Assembly: GCF_026586665.1 (NCBI RefSeq)
Contig: NZ_JAODIY010000004.1
Span: 54,119-118,118 of the forward strand
Origin: Halovenus rubra
Lineage (GTDB): Archaea > Halobacteriota > Halobacteria > Halobacteriales > Haloarculaceae
DNA length: 64,000 nucleotides
Reading direction: 5' to 3'
The notes below the pieces were generated by a model that was not told the origin of the DNA, searched no databases, and was given only the letters and a program-made list of their open reading frames with translations. Shown one piece after another: positions 33,761 to 43,825 of the stretch; position 1 is the first letter of the stretch, and each line of letters starts with the position of its first letter. Made by a program: the position numbers and the translations under genes.

Positions 33761-34594
33761 TCAGCCAAAGATGCCGAAGACACCATCGTCTTTATCATCG
33801 GTTTCCTCCTCGTCGCTCTCTTCGTCTGCCTTTTCGGCGTCGGCTTCGTCGATGAACCACTCTTCTTCGAACACATCCTCGAGCTCATCGGAATCGGCGC
33901 CCTCGAAGAAGATTTGTTCGAGTTCCTCGGTTAGCTGAGTATAGGCATCTGAAGCGTCACTTTCAGGATAATTAAAGACATGAGGTTCATTCCGCGTTGC
34001 TTCGAGATCGACTGGAATGACCCCAAGCAATGGGTCGTCAAACTGTTCAGCAATCGACGGGACATCTGCTTTGCGGGTGACACGGGTAACGAGGGTGCCG
34101 AGAACGCGACCATCAACACGCTTGGCGAGGTCTGCTGTCTTGCTGGTATCGTTGATCGCAACGTCATCAGGCGTTGTTACGAGCAAGATTCCGTCGGCAA
34201 GCCCAAGCGGAACAGTCGTCTCGTGACTGAGTCCCGCGCCGGTATCAACGAGAACCACATCGTACGTGCTCTTGAGGGTTCTGATAACTTTACGGAGTTT
34301 TGCTGGGTCTGCTTCGGCAAACGCTTCGAGACTCTGCTCGCCAGGAATTATTGTCAATCCACTTGACGTTTCTGTTAATGCTGCACTTACTGTCTCCTCT
34401 CCAGCGAGTACATCATGAATAGTCGTATCGTGACCTGTACCGAGCATCTCTCCGAGGTTTGCCATACCGATGTCTGCATCGACAACGACCGTTTCGTACT
34501 CGTGGTTTTCGAGTACGGCACCGATATTAATTGCTGTCGTGGTCTTACCCACTCCACCCTTCCCGCCTGCAACCGTCAGGACGTATCCTGGCAT
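33761..34594 (-). CDS. MinD/ParA-like P-loop ATPase
   Basis: A 277-residue MinD-type ATPase. The deviant Walker A GGKGGVGKTT with Lys17, ADIGMANLGEMLG, the switch LVDTGAGLSHETT and the TPDDVAINDTSK segment are visible. The C-terminus is an acidic tail (EEESDEEETDDKDDGVFGIFG). No obvious amphipathic membrane helix ends the protein. Haloarchaea encode several MinD paralogues, one of which positions the archaellum and chemoreceptors. This copy lies at the head of the leftward series with the secretion motor, so cell-pole or cell-surface placement of that motor is a possible role by inference. The ATG at 34594 matches the family start. Confidence 0.85.
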   Translation of the reverse strand: MPGYVLTVAGGKGGVGKTTTAINIGAVLENHEYETVVVDADIGMANLGEMLGTGHDTTIHDVLAGEETVSAALTETSSGLTIIPGEQSLEAFAEADPAKLRKVIRTLKSTYDVVLVDTGAGLSHETTVPLGLADGILLVTTPDDVAINDTSKTADLAKRVDGRVLGTLVTRVTRKADVPSIAEQFDDPLLGVIPVDLEATRNEPHVFNYPESDASDAYTQLTEELEQIFFEGADSDELEDVFEEEWFIDEADAEKADEESDEEETDDKDDGVFGIFG

Positions 34595-34696
34595 CGTTTT
34601 GTTACCTTCTCTAATACACCCCCGAGACATAAACCCCTGTCCTCCACGCCGGGTGAGGTCAACAATTACTTACAGATGACTCACGAATTGACGGTA

Positions 34697-35941
34697 ATGA
34701 GTGAGTCCGAGCAAGCCCAGACTGATAAACAAAAATACGAGTACCAGAAAGTTATCGAGGAACTCAAAGAGTACGAGGGGTCCGGCACTCAACTCGTCAC
34801 AATTTATGTGCCCCCGGATCGATTGATTAGCGACGTTGTCGCGCACGTCACTCAGGAACACTCGGAAGCAAGCAACATTAAATCGAAACAGACGCGTACG
34901 AACGTTCAGGACGCGCTAAAAAGCATCAAAGACCGCCTGAAATACTACGACCAACAACCCCCCGAGAACGGGATGGTGCTGTTCTCGGGAGCCGTCGACA
35001 GCGGTGGCGGCCGGACAGAAATGGTCACGGAAGTTCTGGAAAACCCCCCGGACCCGGTTCAGTCGTTCAACTACCACTGCGATTCGAATTTCCTGACCGA
35101 GCCCTTAGCGCATATGCTTACAGACAAGGGTTTGTTCGGTCTGATTGTGCTTGACCGACGCGAGGCGAACGTCGGTTGGCTCCGTGGCAAACGCGTCGAG
35201 GCCGTCAAGTCGGCGTCCTCGCTTGTCCCCGGCAAGCAACGGAAGGGTGGCCAGTCAGCCCAGCGGTTCGCACGTCTGCGGCTTGAAGCTATTGACAACT
35301 TCTATCAGGAGGTTGCAGGAATGGCTGATGACCTGTTCGTTCCCAAACGCCACGACATGAACGGCATCCTCGTTGGTGGTCCATCTCCGACAAAAGACGA
35401 ATTTATCGATGGTGATTACCTCCACCACGAACTCGGAGATATGGTGTTGGACAAGTTTGATGTGGCCTACACCGACGAGTCGGGGCTTCACGACCTTGTC
35501 GACTCCGCTGAAGAGGTTCTCGCAGAACACGAGGTCCTCCAAGACAAGCAGGTAATGGAAGAGTTCTTCGAGGAGTTACACGATGGCCAACGAGCGACCT
35601 ACGGGTTCGAACCAACTCGTGAGAACCTTATCATGGGGTCAGTCGACCGTCTCCTCATCAGCGAAGACCTGCGCAAAGATGTGCTCGTCTACGAGAGTGA
35701 AGATCGCGAATATGTCGAGTTCGTCGATACGAACGCACAGCCAGATGAAATCGACTGTGCCGAGACTGGTGAGACAATCACGGAGTGGGAGCGCGAAGAT
35801 GCAATCGACCACCTCATTAACATTGCTGAACAGCGTGGCACTGAGACGCTGTTTGTCTCGACAGACTTCGAGAAAGGCGAACAACTCCTCAACGCTTTCG
35901 GTGGTGTCGCTGGGCTTCTCCGGTACTCGACGGGCGTCTAA
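34697..35941 (+). CDS. Peptide chain release factor aRF1
   Basis: Archaeal class I release factor, recognising all three stop codons and triggering peptide release. A 414-residue protein with the stop-recognition motif NIKS (HSEASNIKSKQTR near residue 57), the catalytic motif Gly184-Gly185-Gln186 (KGGQSAQRF), and the conserved C-terminal domain. The ATG at 34697 (MSESEQAQTDKQKYEYQ) begins the conserved region; an upstream ATG at 34676 adds seven residues. The AT-rich element CAACAATTACTTA (34660-34672) is at the right distance for a leaderless transcript from 34697. It is divergent from the MinD-like gene. Confidence 0.95.
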   Translation: MSESEQAQTDKQKYEYQKVIEELKEYEGSGTQLVTIYVPPDRLISDVVAHVTQEHSEASNIKSKQTRTNVQDALKSIKDRLKYYDQQPPENGMVLFSGAVDSGGGRTEMVTEVLENPPDPVQSFNYHCDSNFLTEPLAHMLTDKGLFGLIVLDRREANVGWLRGKRVEAVKSASSLVPGKQRKGGQSAQRFARLRLEAIDNFYQEVAGMADDLFVPKRHDMNGILVGGPSPTKDEFIDGDYLHHELGDMVLDKFDVAYTDESGLHDLVDSAEEVLAEHEVLQDKQVMEEFFEELHDGQRATYGFEPTRENLIMGSVDRLLISEDLRKDVLVYESEDREYVEFVDTNAQPDEIDCAETGETITEWEREDAIDHLINIAEQRGTETLFVSTDFEKGEQLLNAFGGVAGLLRYSTGV

Positions 35942-35957
35942 TGACTGATATTTCTCT

Positions 35958-36350
35958 TTAGAGCAGCTGTTCGAGTTGTGTTCTTCGACCCGTGAGGTCG
36001 AGATCTGTTTCGATACTTTCGTCGCGGTCGAGTCTGTCGAGGACGAGAAGCGGGTCTGTTCCTGCGCGTTCGACGGCTTCGAGCAACGCTGCTATCTCTG
36101 AACGATAGAGAGCGAGGTTTGACAGCAACCCGACCAACAGCGCCAGTGGGAGTGCAGCGTCGGGGGCTGTCGGAAACGCCTCACCGACACGGTCAAAATC
36201 GGGAGTCTCTGCCGGTGGGTCAGTGACTGCTTCGAACGAGAGACAGTGTGGACAGAGACCAGCCCCCGGTTCGGAACCGGGTAGATGGTCACGGTACTCG
36301 GGTGGGACGGTGAATGCGACCAGTTCAACAGTACAATCTGGACACTCCAT
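35958..36350 (-). CDS. Small zinc-binding haloarchaeal protein (DUF6276-like)
   Basis: A 130-residue protein beginning MECPDCTVELVAFTVPP and having a second pair CPHC (GAGLCPHCLSFEAVTD), so a zinc ribbon of two CxxC pairs is likely. A hydrophobic stretch (APDAALPLALLVGLLSNLALY) forms part of a helical C-terminal domain. This matches a haloarchaeal domain family I recall as DUF6276. No enzymatic motif is present. It is convergent with aRF1, with stops about 16 bases apart. The ATG at 36350 puts the first Cys at residue 3; a longer frame adds nine residues. Confidence 0.65.
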   Translation of the reverse strand: MECPDCTVELVAFTVPPEYRDHLPGSEPGAGLCPHCLSFEAVTDPPAETPDFDRVGEAFPTAPDAALPLALLVGLLSNLALYRSEIAALLEAVERAGTDPLLVLDRLDRDESIETDLDLTGRRTQLEQLL

Positions 36351-36468
36351 AGGTTCGGGTTCGGGTGTGGCCGGCAAAACAGTTCACGTCTCCAGTACCG
36401 AGACGTTCGTTACAGCTTAGCATGCCAGAGGCAAACGACTTTATCAATATAGAACTATTACTGGTTCA

Positions 36469-39400
36469 ATGGAGCCGGGGATACACATTCTTCATGTCGA
36501 CGACGATCCCAGTATTTTGGATATCACAGCAGAGTTGTTGAGTGACATAGATGATACATTTGAAATAACCAGCGCGACGGGGCCTGACGAAGCTCTCGAT
36601 ATACTCGAAGAGACTGCCATCGACTGTATTGTCTCGGACTATGATATGGGGAAACGAGACGGCATCGAGTTTCTCGAAGTAGTTCGGGACCGCTACCAGA
36701 AATTACCATTTATTCTCTTCACCGGGAAAGGGTCAGAAGAGGTCGCAAGCGAGGCAATCAGTGCTGGTGTTACTGATTATCTCCAGAAGAAAGGCACAGT
36801 CGACCAGTATACGCTGCTGGCCAACAGAATTAACAACGCAATAAACGCAAGAGAGGCAAGCCGGAACTCCAAACGCCGGATGCGAGAGTTCGAGACGCTC
36901 ATCACGAGCGCCCCAGTTCCGATGGCAGTCGTCAATGAGAGTGGGGATGTCTTGTACCTCAATGGGAGTGCACAAAACACACTGTGTGTCGATGGACCAA
37001 GGACGGACACTAACCTGTCTTTTCTTGAATTTGTTCACCCCGAAGACCGGGCGGCCCGGCGTGACAGTATCGAACGTGCAGCTGATACCCGCGAGGCGAC
37101 GCAAACACGGGAATTTCGTCTCTTAACGCGGGATGGCGACGAGCGAATCGTGATGGGAAGTGTTGTTCCGTCAGCGTTTGACGGGCAATCGGTCGCACAG
37201 CTCGTGTTCACTGACGTGACCGCCCAGCGCGAGCGGGAAGCCGAACTTCGTGAACTGAACCAGTTTCGGGAAGCGATAATCCAGAACGCGAGCGTTTGGA
37301 TATCAGTACTCGATAATAACGGCGAAGTAGTTGTCTGGAACCAGGCTGCAGGTAACATTTCGGGATACGACACAAACGAGATGATTGGAAGAGACGACTG
37401 GGCGGAACTGCTCTATCCGGACGAACAACAGCGTGAGGCCGTCTTTGAAGACAGTCGTGAGGCTCTTCAGCGTAATGAGACCATCGAAGGGTACGAGTCG
37501 GTAATCACACGGGCAGATGGTGAGAGGCGACGAATCTACTGGGATGCCCATCCGTTGACCGATGTCAGCGAGGAATTCAGCGGTGTGTTAAGTGTGGGCT
37601 GGGATGTCACGGAAACACACGAACAGAGCAACCAACTCAAGTTGCTCCATGAACGGACCAGACAGTTAGTAAACGCGAGAAATCGCGAAACAGTCGCCGA
37701 AATGACTGCAACCGCGGCGAAAGATATTCTTGGTTATGAGTATGTCACGGTACGGCTGGTCAACGCTGAGGAAGACATCTTAGAACCAGTTGCCACAACT
37801 AAGGATCTCGCAGAGAGAACGGATGCGTGCCCTGCCTACCCACTTGACGGCGACAGCCCACATGCTGACGCCCTTGATACAGGGAACGTCGTCTCAGTCG
37901 CCGATGTCAGTGAATCTGGGGCGGTAAGAGATGGTGGCCCAGCCCATTCAGAAATGTATCTTCCGATTGGCGAGTATGGCGTCATGACAGTTTCCGATAC
38001 CGCTGTTGGAGCGTTCGACCAGTCGGATACCGAACTTGCGACGGTACTTGCTGCAAATGTCGAAGCGATACTTGACAGACTGGACCGTCAGCAGAGATTG
38101 AGTCCCATCGAAGAACGAATGGAGACATTCCTCGCAGAGACGACTGACATTATTACACTGCTTGATGATGACGGGACGATACTGTACCAGAACCCAGCTA
38201 CGACCGAAATATTGGGTTATCAACCAACAGCAGTACAAGGTGACTCCTTGTTCGAATACGTTCATCCCGAGGACTGTAAGAGAGTACGCTCGGAGCTGCT
38301 AGGGGCTGTACAACGTGGTGCCACAGGAAAACGGACCGACAAGTTCCGCCTTCGACACGCTGAGGGATCGTGGATCTCAGTAGAGGCACAGACCCATCTA
38401 GAAAAGCAGCCAGACCTCGATGGGTACGTTGCCACTATTCGAGAGATAAGCGAACAAGAGAGACAGACAGTAGACGGCGATAACGAGCGGTTCTCGGCCC
38501 TATTCGAAAACTTCCCTGAGCCAACAGTCTCATTCCGGTACGAAGATGATATCCCGCTTATCCAGTCGGTTAACACTGAATTTGAGGCGGTGTTTGGGTT
38601 TGACGCCGAAGCCGTCACAGGAGAACCAATTGATGACTTGATTGTTCCAGTTGATAAACAATCAGAGGCGAAACAACTCGATGAACGCGTCCAGCAAGGG
38701 GAACTAATTGACGATGAGGTTCGACGAAAGACAACCGACGGCGTCCGAACATTCAAATTTCGGAATATTCCATACAAAGGAGACGCTGCTATCGATGGAT
38801 TTGGTGTGTACAACAACATCAACGAGCGTGTCAAACACGAGCGCGAACTGACACGACAGAATGAACGTCTTGACGAGTTCGCGGGAATTATCGCCCACGA
38901 CCTGCGAAACCCTCTCAATGTGGCACAGCTGCGCGCGGAGCTCTTGGCAGAGAATATCGAGAGTGATCACCTGACGGCAGTTCGTGACGCACACGAGCGT
39001 ATGGAGACGCTTCTCAATGAGACGTTGCTCTTAGCTCGGCAGGGTAAGACGGTTGCAGACCGCGAGCCAGTCCATGTTGGGCCTGTCCTCTCGGACTGTC
39101 ACGAGATGGTCGGCACTGATGACTCCACGGTAGCGGTCGACGCTGATATCCAAATTCACTGTGACAAAGAACGAATCAAACAGTTGTTCGAGAATCTCAT
39201 CAAGAATGCCATCGAACACGGGAATGAGGATGTGACAATTCGTGTCGGCAAAGCCGACGGGAACACCCTGTACGTCGAAGATGACGGTCCCGGAATTCCG
39301 GAAGACAGCAGGGAATCCGTGCTTGAACCCGGATATACGACCGGCGAAGACGGAATCGGCATGGGACTTGCAATTGTCAGCAGTATTGTCGAAGCACATG

Positions 39401-39483
39401 GGTGGGAACTAACTGTCACAGAGAGTGAAAACGGCGGAGCAAGATTCGAAATTGAGGGTGTTCACATCAATGACAGTCGGTGA
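36469..39483 (+). CDS. Response-regulator/PAS/GAF hybrid sensor histidine kinase
   Basis: A 1004-residue soluble signalling kinase with the order receiver (1-120), two PAS (about 135-250 and 262-385), GAF (about 390-545), two PAS (about 548-665 and 676-790), HisKA and HATPase. The receiver has the phospho-acceptor Asp57 (CIVSDYDMG) and LLFTGKGSE. The dimer helix carries His810 in IIAHDLRNPLNVAQL. The HATPase domain has N box LIKNAIEHG, G1 VEDDGPGIPED and G2 GIGMGLAIV. An N-terminal receiver before a kinase core is common in haloarchaea (the HoxA/Bat-like layout). No transmembrane helix and no adjacent regulator gene are present, so it is an orphan. The TATA region lies about 25 bases before the ATG. 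Confidence 0.9.
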   Translation: MEPGIHILHVDDDPSILDITAELLSDIDDTFEITSATGPDEALDILEETAIDCIVSDYDMGKRDGIEFLEVVRDRYQKLPFILFTGKGSEEVASEAISAGVTDYLQKKGTVDQYTLLANRINNAINAREASRNSKRRMREFETLITSAPVPMAVVNESGDVLYLNGSAQNTLCVDGPRTDTNLSFLEFVHPEDRAARRDSIERAADTREATQTREFRLLTRDGDERIVMGSVVPSAFDGQSVAQLVFTDVTAQREREAELRELNQFREAIIQNASVWISVLDNNGEVVVWNQAAGNISGYDTNEMIGRDDWAELLYPDEQQREAVFEDSREALQRNETIEGYESVITRADGERRRIYWDAHPLTDVSEEFSGVLSVGWDVTETHEQSNQLKLLHERTRQLVNARNRETVAEMTATAAKDILGYEYVTVRLVNAEEDILEPVATTKDLAERTDACPAYPLDGDSPHADALDTGNVVSVADVSESGAVRDGGPAHSEMYLPIGEYGVMTVSDTAVGAFDQSDTELATVLAANVEAILDRLDRQQRLSPIEERMETFLAETTDIITLLDDDGTILYQNPATTEILGYQPTAVQGDSLFEYVHPEDCKRVRSELLGAVQRGATGKRTDKFRLRHAEGSWISVEAQTHLEKQPDLDGYVATIREISEQERQTVDGDNERFSALFENFPEPTVSFRYEDDIPLIQSVNTEFEAVFGFDAEAVTGEPIDDLIVPVDKQSEAKQLDERVQQGELIDDEVRRKTTDGVRTFKFRNIPYKGDAAIDGFGVYNNINERVKHERELTRQNERLDEFAGIIAHDLRNPLNVAQLRAELLAENIESDHLTAVRDAHERMETLLNETLLLARQGKTVADREPVHVGPVLSDCHEMVGTDDSTVAVDADIQIHCDKERIKQLFENLIKNAIEHGNEDVTIRVGKADGNTLYVEDDGPGIPEDSRESVLEPGYTTGEDGIGMGLAIVSSIVEAHGWELTVTESENGGARFEIEGVHINDSR

Positions 39484-39571
39484 GAAGATTGTTGCTGGTT
39501 CTTTGATGAATGCAACAGTAACGACTTTTCACCGCTCTAGTGAGACGGAGACCAAACTGCCATCACCGGTT

Positions 39572-40279
39572 TCAGGGTCTGATTGCCTCGAAAATGACGT
39601 TATCGACGTGGGGTTTGATTTTGTGGAATGTGTCCTCACTCCGGACGGTCCAGGCCAGGACATCTCGTCCTCGCTTTTTACTTCGATTGAACGGAGGTGA
39701 AGGGAGGAAATTACAGCCGTAGCCGACGAAATCGGGGCGGGTGTACGCGCTCGGTACTAGATGAGTCAGAATCTTTCGCGTCAGGAATCCACTCCCAAGC
39801 GAAAGCGGTGCAAGCTGGCCACGGGGCCAATCTGTCCGATGTCGGCGGAGCCACCATACGACTAGTGGATTAAACGACTGAATAGCGAAGTCTCCCTCGT
39901 AGGAATCAAGACAGTCGACAACTGACCGCTCGAGCTTTCCGGGTGTATGAAAGTTTTTCAGTTCGATGAGAAGCGGAACCTGTCCGTCGATGGTATCGAG
40001 GACTGCTTCGAGGCGCGGAACGGTCTCGTTGGTTCCTTTGAGCGTACAGTCTGCAATGTCTGCCCAGTGGTTATCGCTAATTGCACCAGTCTTGTCAGTC
40101 AGTCGGTCGAGTTTTCGGTCGTGGAAGACAACCGGGACTCCGTCAGCTGTAACACGTACGTCTAACTCGGCCGGATACCCCGCATCAACCGCGTTCTGGA
40201 ACGCAGGAAGCGAATTCTCCGGCACTCGGTCTGAGTGCAACCCGCGATGGGCAATTGGTCGCTCTCTTAGCCAATCCAT
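39572..40279 (-). CDS. Glycerophosphodiester phosphodiesterase family protein
   Basis: A 235-residue TIM-barrel enzyme of the GDPD family, which hydrolyses glycerophosphodiesters to glycerol 3-phosphate (or glycerol 1-phosphate types in archaea) and an alcohol. The family motifs are AHRGLHSDRVPENSLPAF (HR and EN), the metal residues in AELDVRVTADGVPVVFHD, and LLIELKNF. The C-terminal WTVRSEDTF helix-strand is typical. The ATG at 40279 (MDWLRERPIAHRG) is preferred; a GTG at 40309 adds ten residues. Confidence 0.85.
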   Translation of the reverse strand: MDWLRERPIAHRGLHSDRVPENSLPAFQNAVDAGYPAELDVRVTADGVPVVFHDRKLDRLTDKTGAISDNHWADIADCTLKGTNETVPRLEAVLDTIDGQVPLLIELKNFHTPGKLERSVVDCLDSYEGDFAIQSFNPLVVWWLRRHRTDWPRGQLAPLSLGSGFLTRKILTHLVPSAYTRPDFVGYGCNFLPSPPFNRSKKRGRDVLAWTVRSEDTFHKIKPHVDNVIFEAIRP

Positions 40280-40640
40280 TCGAAACGTATCCGGAAGGAC
40301 AAACGCCACCTACCTGTAAGTAACGGAACGAAGATACGCTGTAAACATGTAACAAGGAGAGGTTTGGCGGCTAATTTTGCAGGAACATCGTTTCGTGGGT
40401 TGGTAAAAAGGGGCATAGTAATGTCCTTTTTGTTATATTTTATTTTGGTTGTATTTCTGTGTCGACACTTCTTTGACACGGAAGTGACCGGTTGTTGCTC
40501 ACTTGGCTCCGTCTGTGGGTTACCTGTTCGGTACTGATTTTGGGTTTCGTTGTCTTCTCATGGTTCGCCAGAACTCCCTCACCACCAGTAACGCTGTTAG
40601 GCGCTCGGTACGTTAGGCACGTTGCGGAGATACTCCACAT
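40280..40640. other. Gene-poor stretch before the interrupted DUF309 gene
   Basis: No supported gene was found. It holds a very AT-rich segment (TGTTATATTTTATTTTGG, about 40430-40447), probably promoter DNA. A short open frame from 40492 with one hydrophobic helix has no recognised family and runs out of frame into the DUF309 gene, so I did not call it. Confidence 0.4.
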
Positions 40641-40885
40641 ATGGACGAACACACGCGCGATAACTCGGTTGGCCCGCCGGCCGAGGGAAACCCGACGGGA
40701 TGGGACAGTAAAACCCAGAAATGGAAACACGCAACGCTGCGCCGGGCAGTGATTCATGGCGGATACAGCGCGGAAACCCACCCGTTCACGGGTGGGGGGA
40801 AGCGCGTAAGCTCTATATCTTTAACCACCAGCCACGACAAGGCCAACTCCCAATCGTTTTCAACCTCAGTGTTTACATATGATAT

Positions 40886-42137
<1,252 letters not shown>

Positions 42138-42547
42138 TTAGCTTACGAATCGCATGATTGCTTTGAAACGGAGTGGTATAATTACGGGAGCGGAACCACC
42201 GAAAGCGCATTTGCCCACGGAATGGTACAAGTTGCGGCGGGTGCGTACAAGCACTTCGACTTTCAGAATGACGATGGAATGGAGAGTCTCTTCGAGACAG
42301 CGTTACAGTACCTCCACAGCATTCCAAATGATTTCTATGGCGTCGATATTTTGGACATCAAAACAACAATCACGAACGCCATCGAGGACCCAACTGCGAT
42401 AGACGGCTGGCAAATCGTTCTGGACGGAATACAACCAAAAGCCCGACCAGTGGAATATGCCTACATCGAATCACTCGATTGATATCCTCAGCATATGGTA
42501 AATAAACCAACTTTGATTACCTCCCGTATCGAAGTCCATGTGGGACC

Positions 42548-43690
42548 ATGGATATCGTTGATATCGCGACAACCGAGTACGTTGATGTTGATGCTGACGA
42601 ACGCCTCGGAAAAATCCGGTCTATTTTCGAGCGCGAGAACCCAAAAGGAATAGTAGTCACTGAGGACGGTGAATACGAGGGAATCGTTAATCAGCGCCAG
42701 CTCGTCCAGTCACACGTTGAGGACGAAGCAAAGGTGCGAGGACTCGTTCGGTCAGCGCCCAAAGTCGAACGAAGCGAGGACGTTCGCGAAGTTGCCCGTG
42801 TACTCGTCGAGAGCAACGCGAAAATTGCACCGGTGTTCGAGGGAGACAATCTTTGGGGAGTCGTCACTGAAGATTCAATTCTCGGCACGGTGCTTGAGAA
42901 CCTCGATACGTTGACTATCGGCGACATCTACACGGAGGATGTGATTACAGTCACCGAAGAAACCAAGATTGGTCGGGTGATCAACCTACTCCGGGAACAC
43001 GGTGTTTCTCGCCTCCCTGTACTCGACGAGGCGGGCCACATCACGGGGATGGTCACGACACACGATATTGCTGATTTCGCTGTCCGGGACATGGAGCGCC
43101 AGCAGAAGGGTGACCGGTCCGGTGACCACGACCGCATTCTTGACATCCCAGTGTACGATATCATGACCAGCCCCGTTGCGACGACAACCATCGACGACTC
43201 AGTCGATACTGCTGTCGCACGGATGCTCGATGATGACTACGCTGGCCTCGTCGTTACTCCCGAAGATGACGACCGGCGCGTCTCTGGTATCATTACCAAA
43301 ACAGACGTGCTTCGTGCGCTGACGTACACAGAACAGGACCACATGGACGTTCAGATTACCAACATCCACCTCATCGAGACGCTGACGCGGGATACCATTC
43401 GTCAGCGCATTGGTGACGTGGCCGAAAAATACCAGAAAATGCAGGTCCAGCATGCACACGTCCGCTTTCACAAACACAAAGAAACAAAGCGTGGAACACC
43501 ACTCATCCAGTGTCAGATTCGCCTGCGGACAAACCGTGGACAGGTCGCTGGCTCCGGCGAAGGATACGGAGCGGACAATGGCTTCCGGGTCGCAATCGAC
43601 AAGCTAGAGCGACGTGTCCTCGAACTCAAGGGAGTCCAAGCTGACGAAGAATACCGTGGCCAGCTCTTGCGTAAACTCGGCGAACTCTAG
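42548..43690 (+). CDS. Four-CBS protein with a ribosome-hibernation-like (RaiA/HPF) C-terminal domain
   Basis: A 380-residue protein. Residues 1-270 hold four CBS motifs as two Bateman modules. The start of the first is IVDIATTEYVDVDADERL; later motifs are SRLPVLDEAGHITGMVTTHD and GLVVTPEDDDRRVSGIITKTD. The last 100 residues resemble the S30AE/RaiA domain. They contain HVRFHKHKETKRGTPLIQCQ, a strand-rich part, and ADNGFRVAIDKLERRVLELK, the conserved AID.A.DKLE.Q helix of hibernation factors. CBS pairs bind adenine nucleotides, so the protein could couple energy state to ribosome dormancy. This function is inferred from domains. Confidence 0.75.
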   Translation: MDIVDIATTEYVDVDADERLGKIRSIFERENPKGIVVTEDGEYEGIVNQRQLVQSHVEDEAKVRGLVRSAPKVERSEDVREVARVLVESNAKIAPVFEGDNLWGVVTEDSILGTVLENLDTLTIGDIYTEDVITVTEETKIGRVINLLREHGVSRLPVLDEAGHITGMVTTHDIADFAVRDMERQQKGDRSGDHDRILDIPVYDIMTSPVATTTIDDSVDTAVARMLDDDYAGLVVTPEDDDRRVSGIITKTDVLRALTYTEQDHMDVQITNIHLIETLTRDTIRQRIGDVAEKYQKMQVQHAHVRFHKHKETKRGTPLIQCQIRLRTNRGQVAGSGEGYGADNGFRVAIDKLERRVLELKGVQADEEYRGQLLRKLGEL

Positions 43691-43825
43691 ATCCCGACCC
43701 AAGTACGCCAAGAGCGTCGAGACTCTCTGTTTTTGCCAGTGAAATACGCTTTCCAGTCTCCCAACCAGCGACATCTCTGTGCTTGGGACGGTGGTTGTCT
43801 CCCGGTTTTGCCGTGCTCTGTCAAC

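Noticed and set aside
40492..40752. Short frame with one hydrophobic helix before the DUF309 gene
   Set aside because: It has no recognised family, starts at a non-ATG codon and runs out of frame through the DUF309 start.
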